DNA from: Chitinophagales bacterium
Lineage (GTDB): Bacteria; Bacteroidota; Bacteroidia; Chitinophagales; Saprospiraceae
Assembly: GCA_026928325.1 (NCBI GenBank)
Contig: JAIXKS010000027.1
Location: 1-64,000, forward strand
DNA length: 64,000 nucleotides
Reading direction: 5' to 3'
Position numbers and translations under genes: made by a program. Under the pieces are notes generated by a model. The model did no database searches. It had not been told where the DNA came from and saw nothing but the letters and a program-made list of their open reading frames with translations. Shown here piece by piece: positions 56,974 to 64,000 of the stretch (within the stretch, counting starts at the first letter, position 1; every line of letters starts with the position of its first letter).

Positions 56974-57633
56974 CGTGTAATCATCATTAATTAGTAATAA
57001 AAATGCATTCAATTAAATGACAAACCTACAACAATATTTTAAATTTTCAATCAAAGTTATTACATTTTTTTTTAATATTTGATTAATAAAACAATGATGC
57101 CCGATAAAACTTTAATGATTCATAGCCTTGCTGCTAATGATAATATGTTCTTTTAAGAGTCGTTTGCTGTGGTTTGGTGGAACAAACCACGCTCCTACCT
57201 GACTGTGATCTCGAACATCCTGAGAAATCTAATCAATTTGATTTTAATCCATTTTTTAGAAGACAATGATTGAAAAAAAATAATGAATTTCAGAAAACTA
57301 TTCATTAACCGATATCACTTTCCAATTTAATCTCATCCATGTTTAAAAGTCGATATTATTAAAACCTAATTAACAATATATTACATATTATAAATAAAAA
57401 ATGTAAAAAATATTTTTATCTCAGGCAACGTTTGGGTATCAAAAACAGGTATATGTATATAGAGTACGTTCTTAAATCATTTTTTAATTTTTTAAAATAA
57501 TATGAATATGAGTGCATTATCTTGACTTTGGAGTGTTAATCGGTGTCACTCCTTTAATTAAAACACTGGATACCTTTTTTTAGCTGAGTAGGTTTTTGTT
57601 CAGGAATTTATTTAAAATTTAATTTAGATTATC
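56974..57633. other. AT-rich intergenic region before the truncated sigma gene
   Basis: About 660 bases without a gene. Two hairpins stand out: GTGGTTTG/CAAACCAC (57169-57190, eight pairs) and GGAGTG/CACTCC (57530-57552). The 5' part of the downstream sigma gene, which should lie here, is absent: in-frame TAG at 57625 precedes the remaining frame. Otherwise nothing recognised. Confidence 0.5.
57169..57190. repeat. Perfect 8-bp hairpin
   Basis: GTGGTTTG, a six-base loop GTGGAA, then CAAACCAC. No T run follows on the plus strand, so it is not a classic terminator; it may be a relic of a REP-type repeat. Confidence 0.4.
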
Positions 57634-58050
57634 ATGAAACACTTTTTTTATTTTATTAATCTCAAAATCATCGTAAATTTTGAATCTTGGGCAAGACGCA
57701 TTGTTATCAATACGGCACTCAATAAACTAAGAGAGAAAAAGATCATGATTGAATTAGCATACATTGACGAAAGGCAATACTTAACGGATGACGGTATCAG
57801 TTTGGCGGATGATATGGAAGAAATAATGCGCATCATCGAAAGGCTTCCGGACGGCTATAAACAAGTGTTTTGTTTGTACGAAATCGAAGGATACATTCAT
57901 AGAGAAATTGCCGAAATATTGCAAATACAGGAATCAACTTCCCGAGCCAAACTTTTTAGATCTAAAGAAATGCTTAGAAATATAATCCCAAATTACGCAT
58001 TAGAAAATCTATTACGCACCAAAATAGCTTCAAATCAGACATTTTATTGA
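57634..58050 (+). pseudogene. 5'-truncated ECF sigma factor gene
   Basis: 138 codons. From FESWARRIVINTALNKLREK onward the protein reads as the end of sigma region 2 and an intact region 4 (LPDGYKQVFCLYEIEGYIHR, EIAEILQIQESTSRAKLFRSK). The first 16 residues (MKHFFYFINLKIIVNF) are not sigma-like, and roughly 70 residues of region 2, which bind core polymerase and melt the promoter, are missing. It is probably non-functional as a sigma factor. The downstream gene has the TM/beta-barrel form usually regulated with such a sigma. Confidence 0.75.
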
Positions 58051-58204
58051 ATTTATTATCTGTAACCATAGCGATGGCTATGCTTTTCGATAATAAATCC
58101 CTGATTTATTGCTCTTTTGACGCTCATAACGAATCCCAATGCATAATTTGGGATAATGAAAGAAACAACAGCTTTTTTATCACTAAATATTCAAACCAAA
58201 TAAT

Positions 58205-59683
58205 ATGAATATCGAAAACAACAATAGAAGAGAAAAGCTGAACGAATTGAAAAACTATTCGTCTCCGATAGATCTGTCCAAAGAATGGGCGGCATTGGAA
58301 CAGCGGTTAAATAAAAGGAAGAAGCGCAGAGGTTTTTTCTGGATATTTCCAACGATACCGGTTTCGACAGGATTGGTATCCTGGATGGCTTACAGCTTGA
58401 TGGAGCCAAAAGCTACTCCTATGGATGTATTAGCTCAAACCGTAGTCAATCTAACCACGACCAACAATCCTCTAACACATGAAGCGAGTGCTGAAATAAC
58501 TTCGGATTTGGATTTGTATCAGAATCTGGCGGTACATTTAACAGAAACAACATCCGATCTACAGCATGGTGTAACCGATACGAAGCGAATAGATGAAGTG
58601 TCGAATATTAAACCTGATGCGGAAAACAATTCAAAAATCTATGCACAAAATACTTTCAAAAACGCTTCAAAAGATAACGTCGATATCATAGAACTTACGG
58701 ATAATCAACGTATCCAACAAGTAGCAAATGAAAGTAAAAACATGGCGAAAGTAGCGGTGAATATCACCCAACAGGTTGATCTGAATGACCAGGAAACCAT
58801 AGCTCAAATACATGATAAGACCGAACCCAAAGCCGTGGAGACCCATGCTTTCGATCAGTCAGCTATCAACTATGTGATGGTCGCACCTATTACCGCTTTG
58901 CAATTTGAGGCTTTGTCGTCTATGTTGGCGATAGAGCCTTTATCTATGTCAAGTATTGGCATTTCACCGCTCAAAAAACGTAACGCTTGGTTTGCCGATG
59001 TGCGTATGTTGGGTGGACAGCAGGTTTACCGTTACAAGCAGACGACGATTGAACCCAATGAGATGCTTGACCAAAGAAAAATCAGCGAAAAACCATTGGA
59101 ATCTTATGGCGCTTCATTCATCGTTGGAAAAGAAATGGGCTATGGATGGTACATAGCTGCCGGTATCAACTGGATGCGTCATCAGGAAAGGTGGATGACT
59201 TCAGGAAAAGATTATGATATCATCACACTTCCAGATTTTCTGATAGAAACCTATACCAATTTTGAAGGAAAAGTCGTGGAAACGGTCGGTGAGAAGCAAG
59301 TGTTAACAACGACCGACTGGACGAAGATAAGATTTACCCAACATCATGTCGTCTCTCCGATGGTCGCAGTAGGCAAGCAATTTTACATCAACACTATGCG
59401 CTTGTCGATAGAGGGAAGTCTTGCCATGCCTATATATAGCGCCAATACAGGAGATGTGTGGCAACAACCTGAAACGATGATCGACTTGAAAAAACTATAT
59501 GATAGCAAAGCCTATCCTCACATTGGATGTAATATCTCTTATATATACCCGTTGTCCGAAAAACTGAGTATATATGGAGGATATCAATATCAATATACCA
59601 AGCTGAAGAGTGATGCAGGATTTTTCCGTCATCAACATTTTCACGGGCTTGGTATAGGAATTAAATATTTTATTCACCATTAA
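58205..59683 (+). CDS. One-TM protein with C-terminal beta-barrel-like region, paired with an ECF sigma gene
   Basis: 492 residues. The N-terminus is cytoplasmic in style (DLSKEWAALEQRLNKRKKRR), followed by one membrane helix (about residues 46-66), a long polar, threonine/asparagine-rich stretch, and a C-terminal region (about 255-492) with barrel-like strands (GWYIAAGINWMRHQERW, LSIYGGYQYQYTKL, HGLGIGIKYFIHH). Comparable anti-sigma/outer-membrane-barrel composites follow ECF sigma genes in Bacteroidota. Whether the two halves are separated by proteolysis is unknown. The sigma partner here is truncated. Confidence 0.7.
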   Translation: MNIENNNRREKLNELKNYSSPIDLSKEWAALEQRLNKRKKRRGFFWIFPTIPVSTGLVSWMAYSLMEPKATPMDVLAQTVVNLTTTNNPLTHEASAEITSDLDLYQNLAVHLTETTSDLQHGVTDTKRIDEVSNIKPDAENNSKIYAQNTFKNASKDNVDIIELTDNQRIQQVANESKNMAKVAVNITQQVDLNDQETIAQIHDKTEPKAVETHAFDQSAINYVMVAPITALQFEALSSMLAIEPLSMSSIGISPLKKRNAWFADVRMLGGQQVYRYKQTTIEPNEMLDQRKISEKPLESYGASFIVGKEMGYGWYIAAGINWMRHQERWMTSGKDYDIITLPDFLIETYTNFEGKVVETVGEKQVLTTTDWTKIRFTQHHVVSPMVAVGKQFYINTMRLSIEGSLAMPIYSANTGDVWQQPETMIDLKKLYDSKAYPHIGCNISYIYPLSEKLSIYGGYQYQYTKLKSDAGFFRHQHFHGLGIGIKYFIHH

Positions 59684-59694
59684 ATTATTTTACA

Positions 59695-59964
59695 ATGAAC
59701 ACAGTATTTTTTAAAACCAGTGCATTTTTTAGAGCTGCCATGAGTAAGGCTGATCAAAGCGTATTGGAAATCGAAACAGGTTATACAGGAGAAGGACAAT
59801 TGTTTATTAGCAATACAAGTGGACAAACTGTTTTAGAATGCAAAATTACCAATAATGGCACTAATCAGCAAATAGACCTTAGCAACATAACCATGAGTGG
59901 AATGTATATAGTAACTTTGATCAACGAAAGTGGTATAACATCAAAGAAAATATATGTACATTAA
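59695..59964 (+). CDS. Stand-alone T9SS type A sorting-domain-like protein
   Basis: 89 residues. The segment GEGQLFISNTSGQTVLECK, followed by LSNITMSGMYIVTLINESG and the final SKKIYVH, has the strand pattern and terminal K-K-I-x-V motif of T9SS type A C-terminal domains. There is no signal peptide and almost no cargo before it (about 20 residues). It follows the barrel-like gene by 11 bases and is probably on its transcript. It may be the leftover tail of a lost secreted protein or a short protein of its own. Confidence 0.6.
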   Translation: MNTVFFKTSAFFRAAMSKADQSVLEIETGYTGEGQLFISNTSGQTVLECKITNNGTNQQIDLSNITMSGMYIVTLINESGITSKKIYVH

Positions 59965-60027
59965 AAACGCTTTGTTAGTTAATGATGAAAATTAATGGAA
60001 TAAAAGTCCATTATTAAATAAGTTTTT

Positions 60028-62949
60028 ATGAATAGATACTCCAATTTCAATAAATCAAGGCATATTATATGTGCCTTGATTTATTTTTTATTTTTTGTAA
60101 ATGTTTCTTATAGTCAGATTGTGTATTCAATTAAAGGTAGCGGTTGGGGCGACAGAACTGAAATTAAAGAAATTAATATAGCTAATTGTACTCAAAAGAT
60201 AATCTATAATGAATTTGTTAGTGATGGTTATAATGATATTGCTTTCTGTCCGGATGGTAATTTTTATTTACTTGGTCTAAATGAGATTTTATATAAAATA
60301 AATATTCGCACCAAAGAAGTAAGCGAGATTCCTATACCAAGAGAACTTGGTAGTTTTCAGGGGTTAGTAAGTGATGCGGAAGGTAAACTTTATTTGACTA
60401 ATGAAAAAGTAGTAATTTACGATGTTAAATCTAATACTTTTACTGATATTGGAATATTGCCGGAAGGGTATAGAAGTGCTGATTTAACTGTTTATAAGGG
60501 AGATTTTTATCTCTCTGGTCGTAGAAATACTCCCGATAATAGTTCAGCAATACTCAGACTTAACACTACTGACGCTTCCAAAAGTGAAATATTATTTACA
60601 AGTATTGGAAGAAAATATAGTTTTGTTTCAATGGCTACAACTTATAATGATTGTGATGATGTAAGGATATTTGGATTTGGTTCGGGTGCGGATGTTTTAG
60701 TAGAAATAAACTTACAAAATGGTAGTCTTGACACCTTATGTACAGGTAGAATAGCAGGAGACAGTTTTGGCGGTACCTCGCCCACAGAATTCCTCTCGTC
60801 CGACACAGAGTGCGACTTACTGTTCGACCTTGACAGAGATAACAGTAGTGGCGAGTATCCGTATGATTTTCGGGTTTCGGGCATACAATGCACCCAACAG
60901 AAGATAGCCCGTATCGTAGATGGAGATGTCTATCTGAATACATCAGCAGAGTTAGATAGCATCGTGCTGACATTATCAGGCGCACTTAACGGCATGGACG
61001 AAAGTATATGGATTGGCAATGCAGTAGATGCAGACTTTACAGAAGAGGTCATCGACGGCAGCACAAAGCGATATGTGTTGAAAATGAATAGTGACCGTTC
61101 GGACGAATCCTGGAAAACTGCATTAAGATCCTTGGATTATTTCAATCTGTCTTTTACGCCTGTACCCGGAGAGCGACAGATCCGCTTCGAGGCTTTCAAT
61201 AGTATCAAGAGCAAAGTCGCAACGACGTATATCCTTATCGACCATACGATACAAGTCGGCAGAGATACGACGATAGCCGTGTGCGGACATGTCGTGATAC
61301 CAAATTTATCAACCTATATCGGCGGCGAGCCAGGTGCATTTTGGAATCCACCTTTATCACGTTATGATGTGTATGACTCGGCATTGGATACATCGTCGGT
61401 GTATCGATATCTAAGCATGAACCAATATTGCCCAAACGATACAAGCATCGTGACGATAATACGAGGTGCGGATATAAAGCTTGATATACCAAGCGAAGTA
61501 AGTATCTGCGGTTCAGAAACCTATACGGTAGTCGTTCCGGTACAAGCAGGAGATGTTGTAACATGGAGTGACGGCAGCACGGAGTCCATACGAGTATTGA
61601 GTACATCAGGACGATACAGCGTGACGATCACCAAGCCAGACGGCTGTAGCGCCACAGCGACGATAGACGTGAAGCATCGAGATGACACGATCGAGCAAAA
61701 TGTCGAAGTAGAGATATGTCCCGGCACGACATACAAATACAAAGATGGAGAAGCCAATATAGGCGATACCATCGTCGATAGAATACCAAGCAACATGGGA
61801 TGCGACACATTGCTGATAATACGCATATTGGCAGCAGAAGAGATACGAATATCGAGAGATACGATGACCTGCGACAACGGAGCGATCACAATCGACGGAC
61901 AGACGTATCAACCTGGCATGACGATAGAGCAACGATTAGCGTCACAAGTAGGATGCGATACGATATTGACCTTGCACTATCAGTATAGACCAAGTAGCTT
62001 TACAGGCGTGATATTGAGTGATACGGTAGTATGTGAAGGCGATGAAGTATCGGTATCCATAAGCGGCAGCGGCACAAATATCCAGTGGAGCAACGGAAAA
62101 ACAGGCGACAGTACGCACTTAGGTATCGGAAGACACAGTGTCACCGGCATAGATGATACAGGCTGTTTACAGACCTACGAAGTAGAGATAGGCAGCGCAG
62201 AAAACTTTGACTATGAGATAGCGCTTGAAGATGCACATTGCGGTATGACAGACGGCATCATCAGCGTTATTAACCATCAGTCTGATACCCTAACGGAGGT
62301 ATATATCAATGGAGAAGAAACTGCCAGGTTGGTAGATGTACCGCCAGGACAGTACGAAGTTATCGTGGTCAATGAAAAAGGATGTTTCAGAAAAGACACA
62401 GTATATATCATCGGATTGAGCGGAGTAGAAGTGGAAATAGACACAGAGATATCAGGTAAGCAGGGAAGCACGAGGGAGCTGCCATACCGTGTAAAAGGCG
62501 GCACGATCACGGATATCGGGTTTGACCCGGTAGAGGATATCCACCACGACAAGGACAAAATCGTAGTTAACATCATAAGCGACCGAGTCTATGAAATTCG
62601 GTTCATAGATGAAAACGGATGCGAGGTCATCAGCACGCTACAAGTAAAGGTAGATGAAGAATCAATCAGCACAAGCAACGCAATGGCAAACATCATCAGC
62701 ATGCAACCCAACAATGCCGAAAACGGAAGATTGTTCCTAAAAAGGCAAGGCGTGAGGTACGATCTGCGAGTATATGACCGATGGGGCAACAGGCTGTACG
62801 AAGGATTGAACTTGGCAGGTGGCGACGCAGAATCGGGCTGGATACCGGGAAGCAGCAAGGTGCAGTCGGGCGTGTACGTGTATCGGATTACGGTGTATGA
62901 TGCAGGAGGAAAGGAAGAAGTCGTTGGATCAGTAACGGTGGTTTTTTAA
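60028..62949 (+). CDS. Surface protein with T9SS type B (gliding-motility-associated) C-terminal domain
   Basis: 973 residues. A signal peptide (ICALIYFLFFVNVSYS, cleavage about residue 30) precedes a propeller-like region (about 35-245; FCPDGNFYLLGLNEILYKIN), several Ig-like or bacterial surface beta modules with paired cysteine segments (VCGHVVIPN, ICPGTTYKYKDGE), and the C-terminal type B sorting domain (DLRVYDRWGNRLYEG, then VQSGVYVYRITVYD). Base composition changes sharply near 60770, from AT-rich to GC-richer, within one intact frame. Confidence 0.85.
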   Translation: MNRYSNFNKSRHIICALIYFLFFVNVSYSQIVYSIKGSGWGDRTEIKEINIANCTQKIIYNEFVSDGYNDIAFCPDGNFYLLGLNEILYKINIRTKEVSEIPIPRELGSFQGLVSDAEGKLYLTNEKVVIYDVKSNTFTDIGILPEGYRSADLTVYKGDFYLSGRRNTPDNSSAILRLNTTDASKSEILFTSIGRKYSFVSMATTYNDCDDVRIFGFGSGADVLVEINLQNGSLDTLCTGRIAGDSFGGTSPTEFLSSDTECDLLFDLDRDNSSGEYPYDFRVSGIQCTQQKIARIVDGDVYLNTSAELDSIVLTLSGALNGMDESIWIGNAVDADFTEEVIDGSTKRYVLKMNSDRSDESWKTALRSLDYFNLSFTPVPGERQIRFEAFNSIKSKVATTYILIDHTIQVGRDTTIAVCGHVVIPNLSTYIGGEPGAFWNPPLSRYDVYDSALDTSSVYRYLSMNQYCPNDTSIVTIIRGADIKLDIPSEVSICGSETYTVVVPVQAGDVVTWSDGSTESIRVLSTSGRYSVTITKPDGCSATATIDVKHRDDTIEQNVEVEICPGTTYKYKDGEANIGDTIVDRIPSNMGCDTLLIIRILAAEEIRISRDTMTCDNGAITIDGQTYQPGMTIEQRLASQVGCDTILTLHYQYRPSSFTGVILSDTVVCEGDEVSVSISGSGTNIQWSNGKTGDSTHLGIGRHSVTGIDDTGCLQTYEVEIGSAENFDYEIALEDAHCGMTDGIISVINHQSDTLTEVYINGEETARLVDVPPGQYEVIVVNEKGCFRKDTVYIIGLSGVEVEIDTEISGKQGSTRELPYRVKGGTITDIGFDPVEDIHHDKDKIVVNIISDRVYEIRFIDENGCEVISTLQVKVDEESISTSNAMANIISMQPNNAENGRLFLKRQGVRYDLRVYDRWGNRLYEGLNLAGGDAESGWIPGSSKVQSGVYVYRITVYDAGGKEEVVGSVTVVF

Positions 62950-63015
62950 ATTTAGAATTTAGAATGGATAATTAAGAGATGAGAATTAAAAATTAAAAAT
63001 TAAAAATTGAAAATG

Positions 63016-63181
63016 AATGTTGTTTAGTTAGGGAAAATAAAGTGTATTTTATGAAGATAAGTTCAGTTAATTATTTTCGGTTTCTCTCTTCAAGGCGGTG
63101 CAAAAAGCCGAAAAGACAACGGGTTTTAAATACATCTGCCCTCAACGCAGTTGCACACTTGTTGCTTAACTAAATGGCATT
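63016..63181. mobile_element. MITE-like element, copy 2
   Basis: Ends AATGTTGTTTAGT (63016-63028) and ACTAAATGGCATT (63169-63181) match the ends of copy 1 at 11-12 of 13 positions. The right-hand 30 bases (GCACACTTGTTGCTTAACTA...) also parallel copy 1 (GCACATTCTTTGCTTTACTA...). Internal sequences differ, though both carry a small palindrome just before GCACA. Confidence 0.55.
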
Positions 63182-63220
63182 GAATGGAGAATGGAGAATA
63201 ATGATATGTAAGAAGTGAAC

Positions 63221-63335
63221 AGGTTTCTCGCTTTGTTCGAAATGACTCTTGATAAATTAAGGATTTCGGCGGTAATTGCCGCTGCAATCCTCTCTTAAAA
63301 AGTGAAAAAGTCATTTTGAGCGTAGCGAAAAATCT
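63221..63335. repeat. REP/BIME-type inverted repeat element
   Basis: Left arm AGGTTTCTCGCTTTGTTCGA (continuing AATGACT) and right arm AGTCATTTTGAGCGTAGCGA (continuing AAAATCT) are imperfect inverse copies. They enclose a nested hairpin, GGATT and AATCC around the palindrome GCGGTAATTGCCGC (63269-63282). The GTCATTTCGAGC...GAAATCT style is a widespread intergenic repeat in Bacteroidota; that is recollection, not a search. Confidence 0.65.
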
Positions 63336-63398
63336 TTAATAAATAGAATGATAATGAAATATTTAATTGATTTTTTTAATAACTAATTTTTTTTAAAA

Positions 63399-64000
63399 AT
63401 GAAACGAAGTTTAACATTTTTATTTATGATTTTCAGCTTGATTTTGATGGCTCAGAACGGCAAAATCACGGTACACGTAGAAGACGGTTGTCAAAACTAT
63501 TTTGAGGAACCCGTCCATTTGGAATTGTATAATTACACAGTGGATTCATCACAAATTGTTGCCACATCAACTTCCAATCCGACCACATTTACAGGATTGA
63601 ACCCAAACGATGTTTATGCAGTGAAGGTATCATCATCAGCAAGACATAAAAAGCATGTGTCGATTAAAGACATTTACACTGCCCAAGCATATATATATGA
63701 TTATTACAAAGAAAATATTGCTACACGTTTGGCGGGTGATGTAAATAAAAACGGTGATCTAACTACTTTGGATTTGGTGCTTTTACAACGACACATGATT
63801 GGACTTATAGACATAGTATCAGACGAATGGTTTTTTGTGGACTTTAATACTAGTATGGAAAATCTTTCAACAGTCTTAGAATTTGAAGATGGTAATGCTG
63901 AAATCATTTTCAGTGCATTCAAGTATGGTGCTGTTGAGTCCACATTGACGCATTCCTGTTTTTGCGAAGAAGATCCGACAGGCTTTGTGAAGCTAAGCAT
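63399..64000 (+). CDS. Secreted protein with dockerin-like repeat, incomplete at the window edge
   Basis: The frame opens with ATG at 63399 and runs without a stop to the end of the window (200 codons visible). A signal peptide (MKRSLTFLFMIFSLILMAQ) is followed by a beta-rich region (KITVHVEDGCQNYF) and, at about residues 113-136, GDVNKNGDLTTLDLVLLQRH, a calcium-loop motif of dockerin type (D-x-N-x-N-G-D then L-x-L-L-Q-R-H). The 3' end, probably with a T9SS tail, lies outside. The minus-strand frame across this stretch is a shadow. Confidence 0.8.
   Translation, partial: MKRSLTFLFMIFSLILMAQNGKITVHVEDGCQNYFEEPVHLELYNYTVDSSQIVATSTSNPTTFTGLNPNDVYAVKVSSSARHKKHVSIKDIYTAQAYIYDYYKENIATRLAGDVNKNGDLTTLDLVLLQRHMIGLIDIVSDEWFFVDFNTSMENLSTVLEFEDGNAEIIFSAFKYGAVESTLTHSCFCEEDPTGFVKLS

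Larger units (their letters stand above)
62950..63398. other. Repeat cluster between two surface-protein genes
   Basis: About 450 bases with no gene. It holds a run of AATTAAAAATT-type units (62983-63010), MITE-like copy 2 (63016-63181) and a REP-type hairpin (63221-63335). Confidence 0.65.

Noticed and set aside
61235-61932. Several minus-strand frames of 60-123 codons within the T9SS type B gene
   Set aside because: They arise from the GC-richer, repeat-like part of the gene on the other strand; their products are arginine/leucine-rich with no recognisable domain.
63704-64000. 98-residue minus-strand frame at the right edge
   Set aside because: The plus strand carries a better frame from ATG at 63399 with signal peptide and dockerin-like motif, so the minus frame is its antisense shadow.

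Overview
The window is a chromosomal segment of a low-GC member of the Bacteroidota. The evidence is TAnnTTTG-type -7 promoter boxes, absence of Shine-Dalgarno-like leaders, type A and type B type IX secretion (T9SS) sorting domains, families largely typical of the phylum (DUF4403, DUF4252, a very long alpha-2-macroglobulin), and the gene order tRNA-Thr/Tyr/Gly/Thr - tuf - tRNA-Trp - secE - nusG - rplK - rplA - rplJ - rplL - rpoB - rpoC. A Saprospiraceae-like or Chitinophagales-like lineage is plausible; family assignment is inference only. No rRNA operon, CRISPR array, prophage or complete insertion sequence was seen.

Layout. 0.2-6 kb (+): lysS, a plsC-type acyltransferase, a release-factor-like (baeRF) protein, then folE-fabD-yqgE. 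6-19.3 kb (-): the transcription/translation super-cluster read from one promoter region near 19.33 kb, with a terminator after tuf and a two-hairpin attenuator-like leader before rpoB. 19.7-21.9 kb (+): tight operon iscX-like, kdsC-like, ubiA-like, maf. 21.9-28.6 kb: metabolic and envelope genes (deaminase, PLP decarboxylase, DUF4403, YihY, thioesterase, arginine deiminase).

28.6-34.0 kb is an accessory island, all on the minus strand. It holds a restriction-modification module (EcoRI-type adenine methyltransferase split by a frameshift, plus a DUF262-HNH endonuclease) and a two-gene unit made of a HEPN-domain protein and an unrecognised 285-residue partner. Its edge carries a fragment of rsmD and copies of a short dispersed repeat that also lies before lysS and folE.

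34.0-54.0 kb: histidine-phosphatase lipoprotein, valS, trhO, a class A penicillin-binding protein, a Bcr/CflA-type exporter, a secreted BNR-repeat protein with a T9SS type A tail, a small membrane protein, a 2012-residue alpha-2-macroglobulin without its thioester, a rhomboid protease and a polysaccharide flippase. 54.0-55.7 kb: ECF sigma factor, membrane anti-sigma-like protein and DUF4252 protein as one operon.

55.7-64.0 kb is a repeat-rich, rearranged surface-protein region: a degenerate sigma-factor remnant, a 5'-truncated ECF sigma gene, a one-TM/beta-barrel-like protein, an 89-residue stand-alone T9SS-tail-like protein, a compositionally mosaic T9SS type B protein, two copies of a MITE-like element, a REP-type hairpin, and an incomplete secreted gene with a dockerin-like motif that runs off the right edge.
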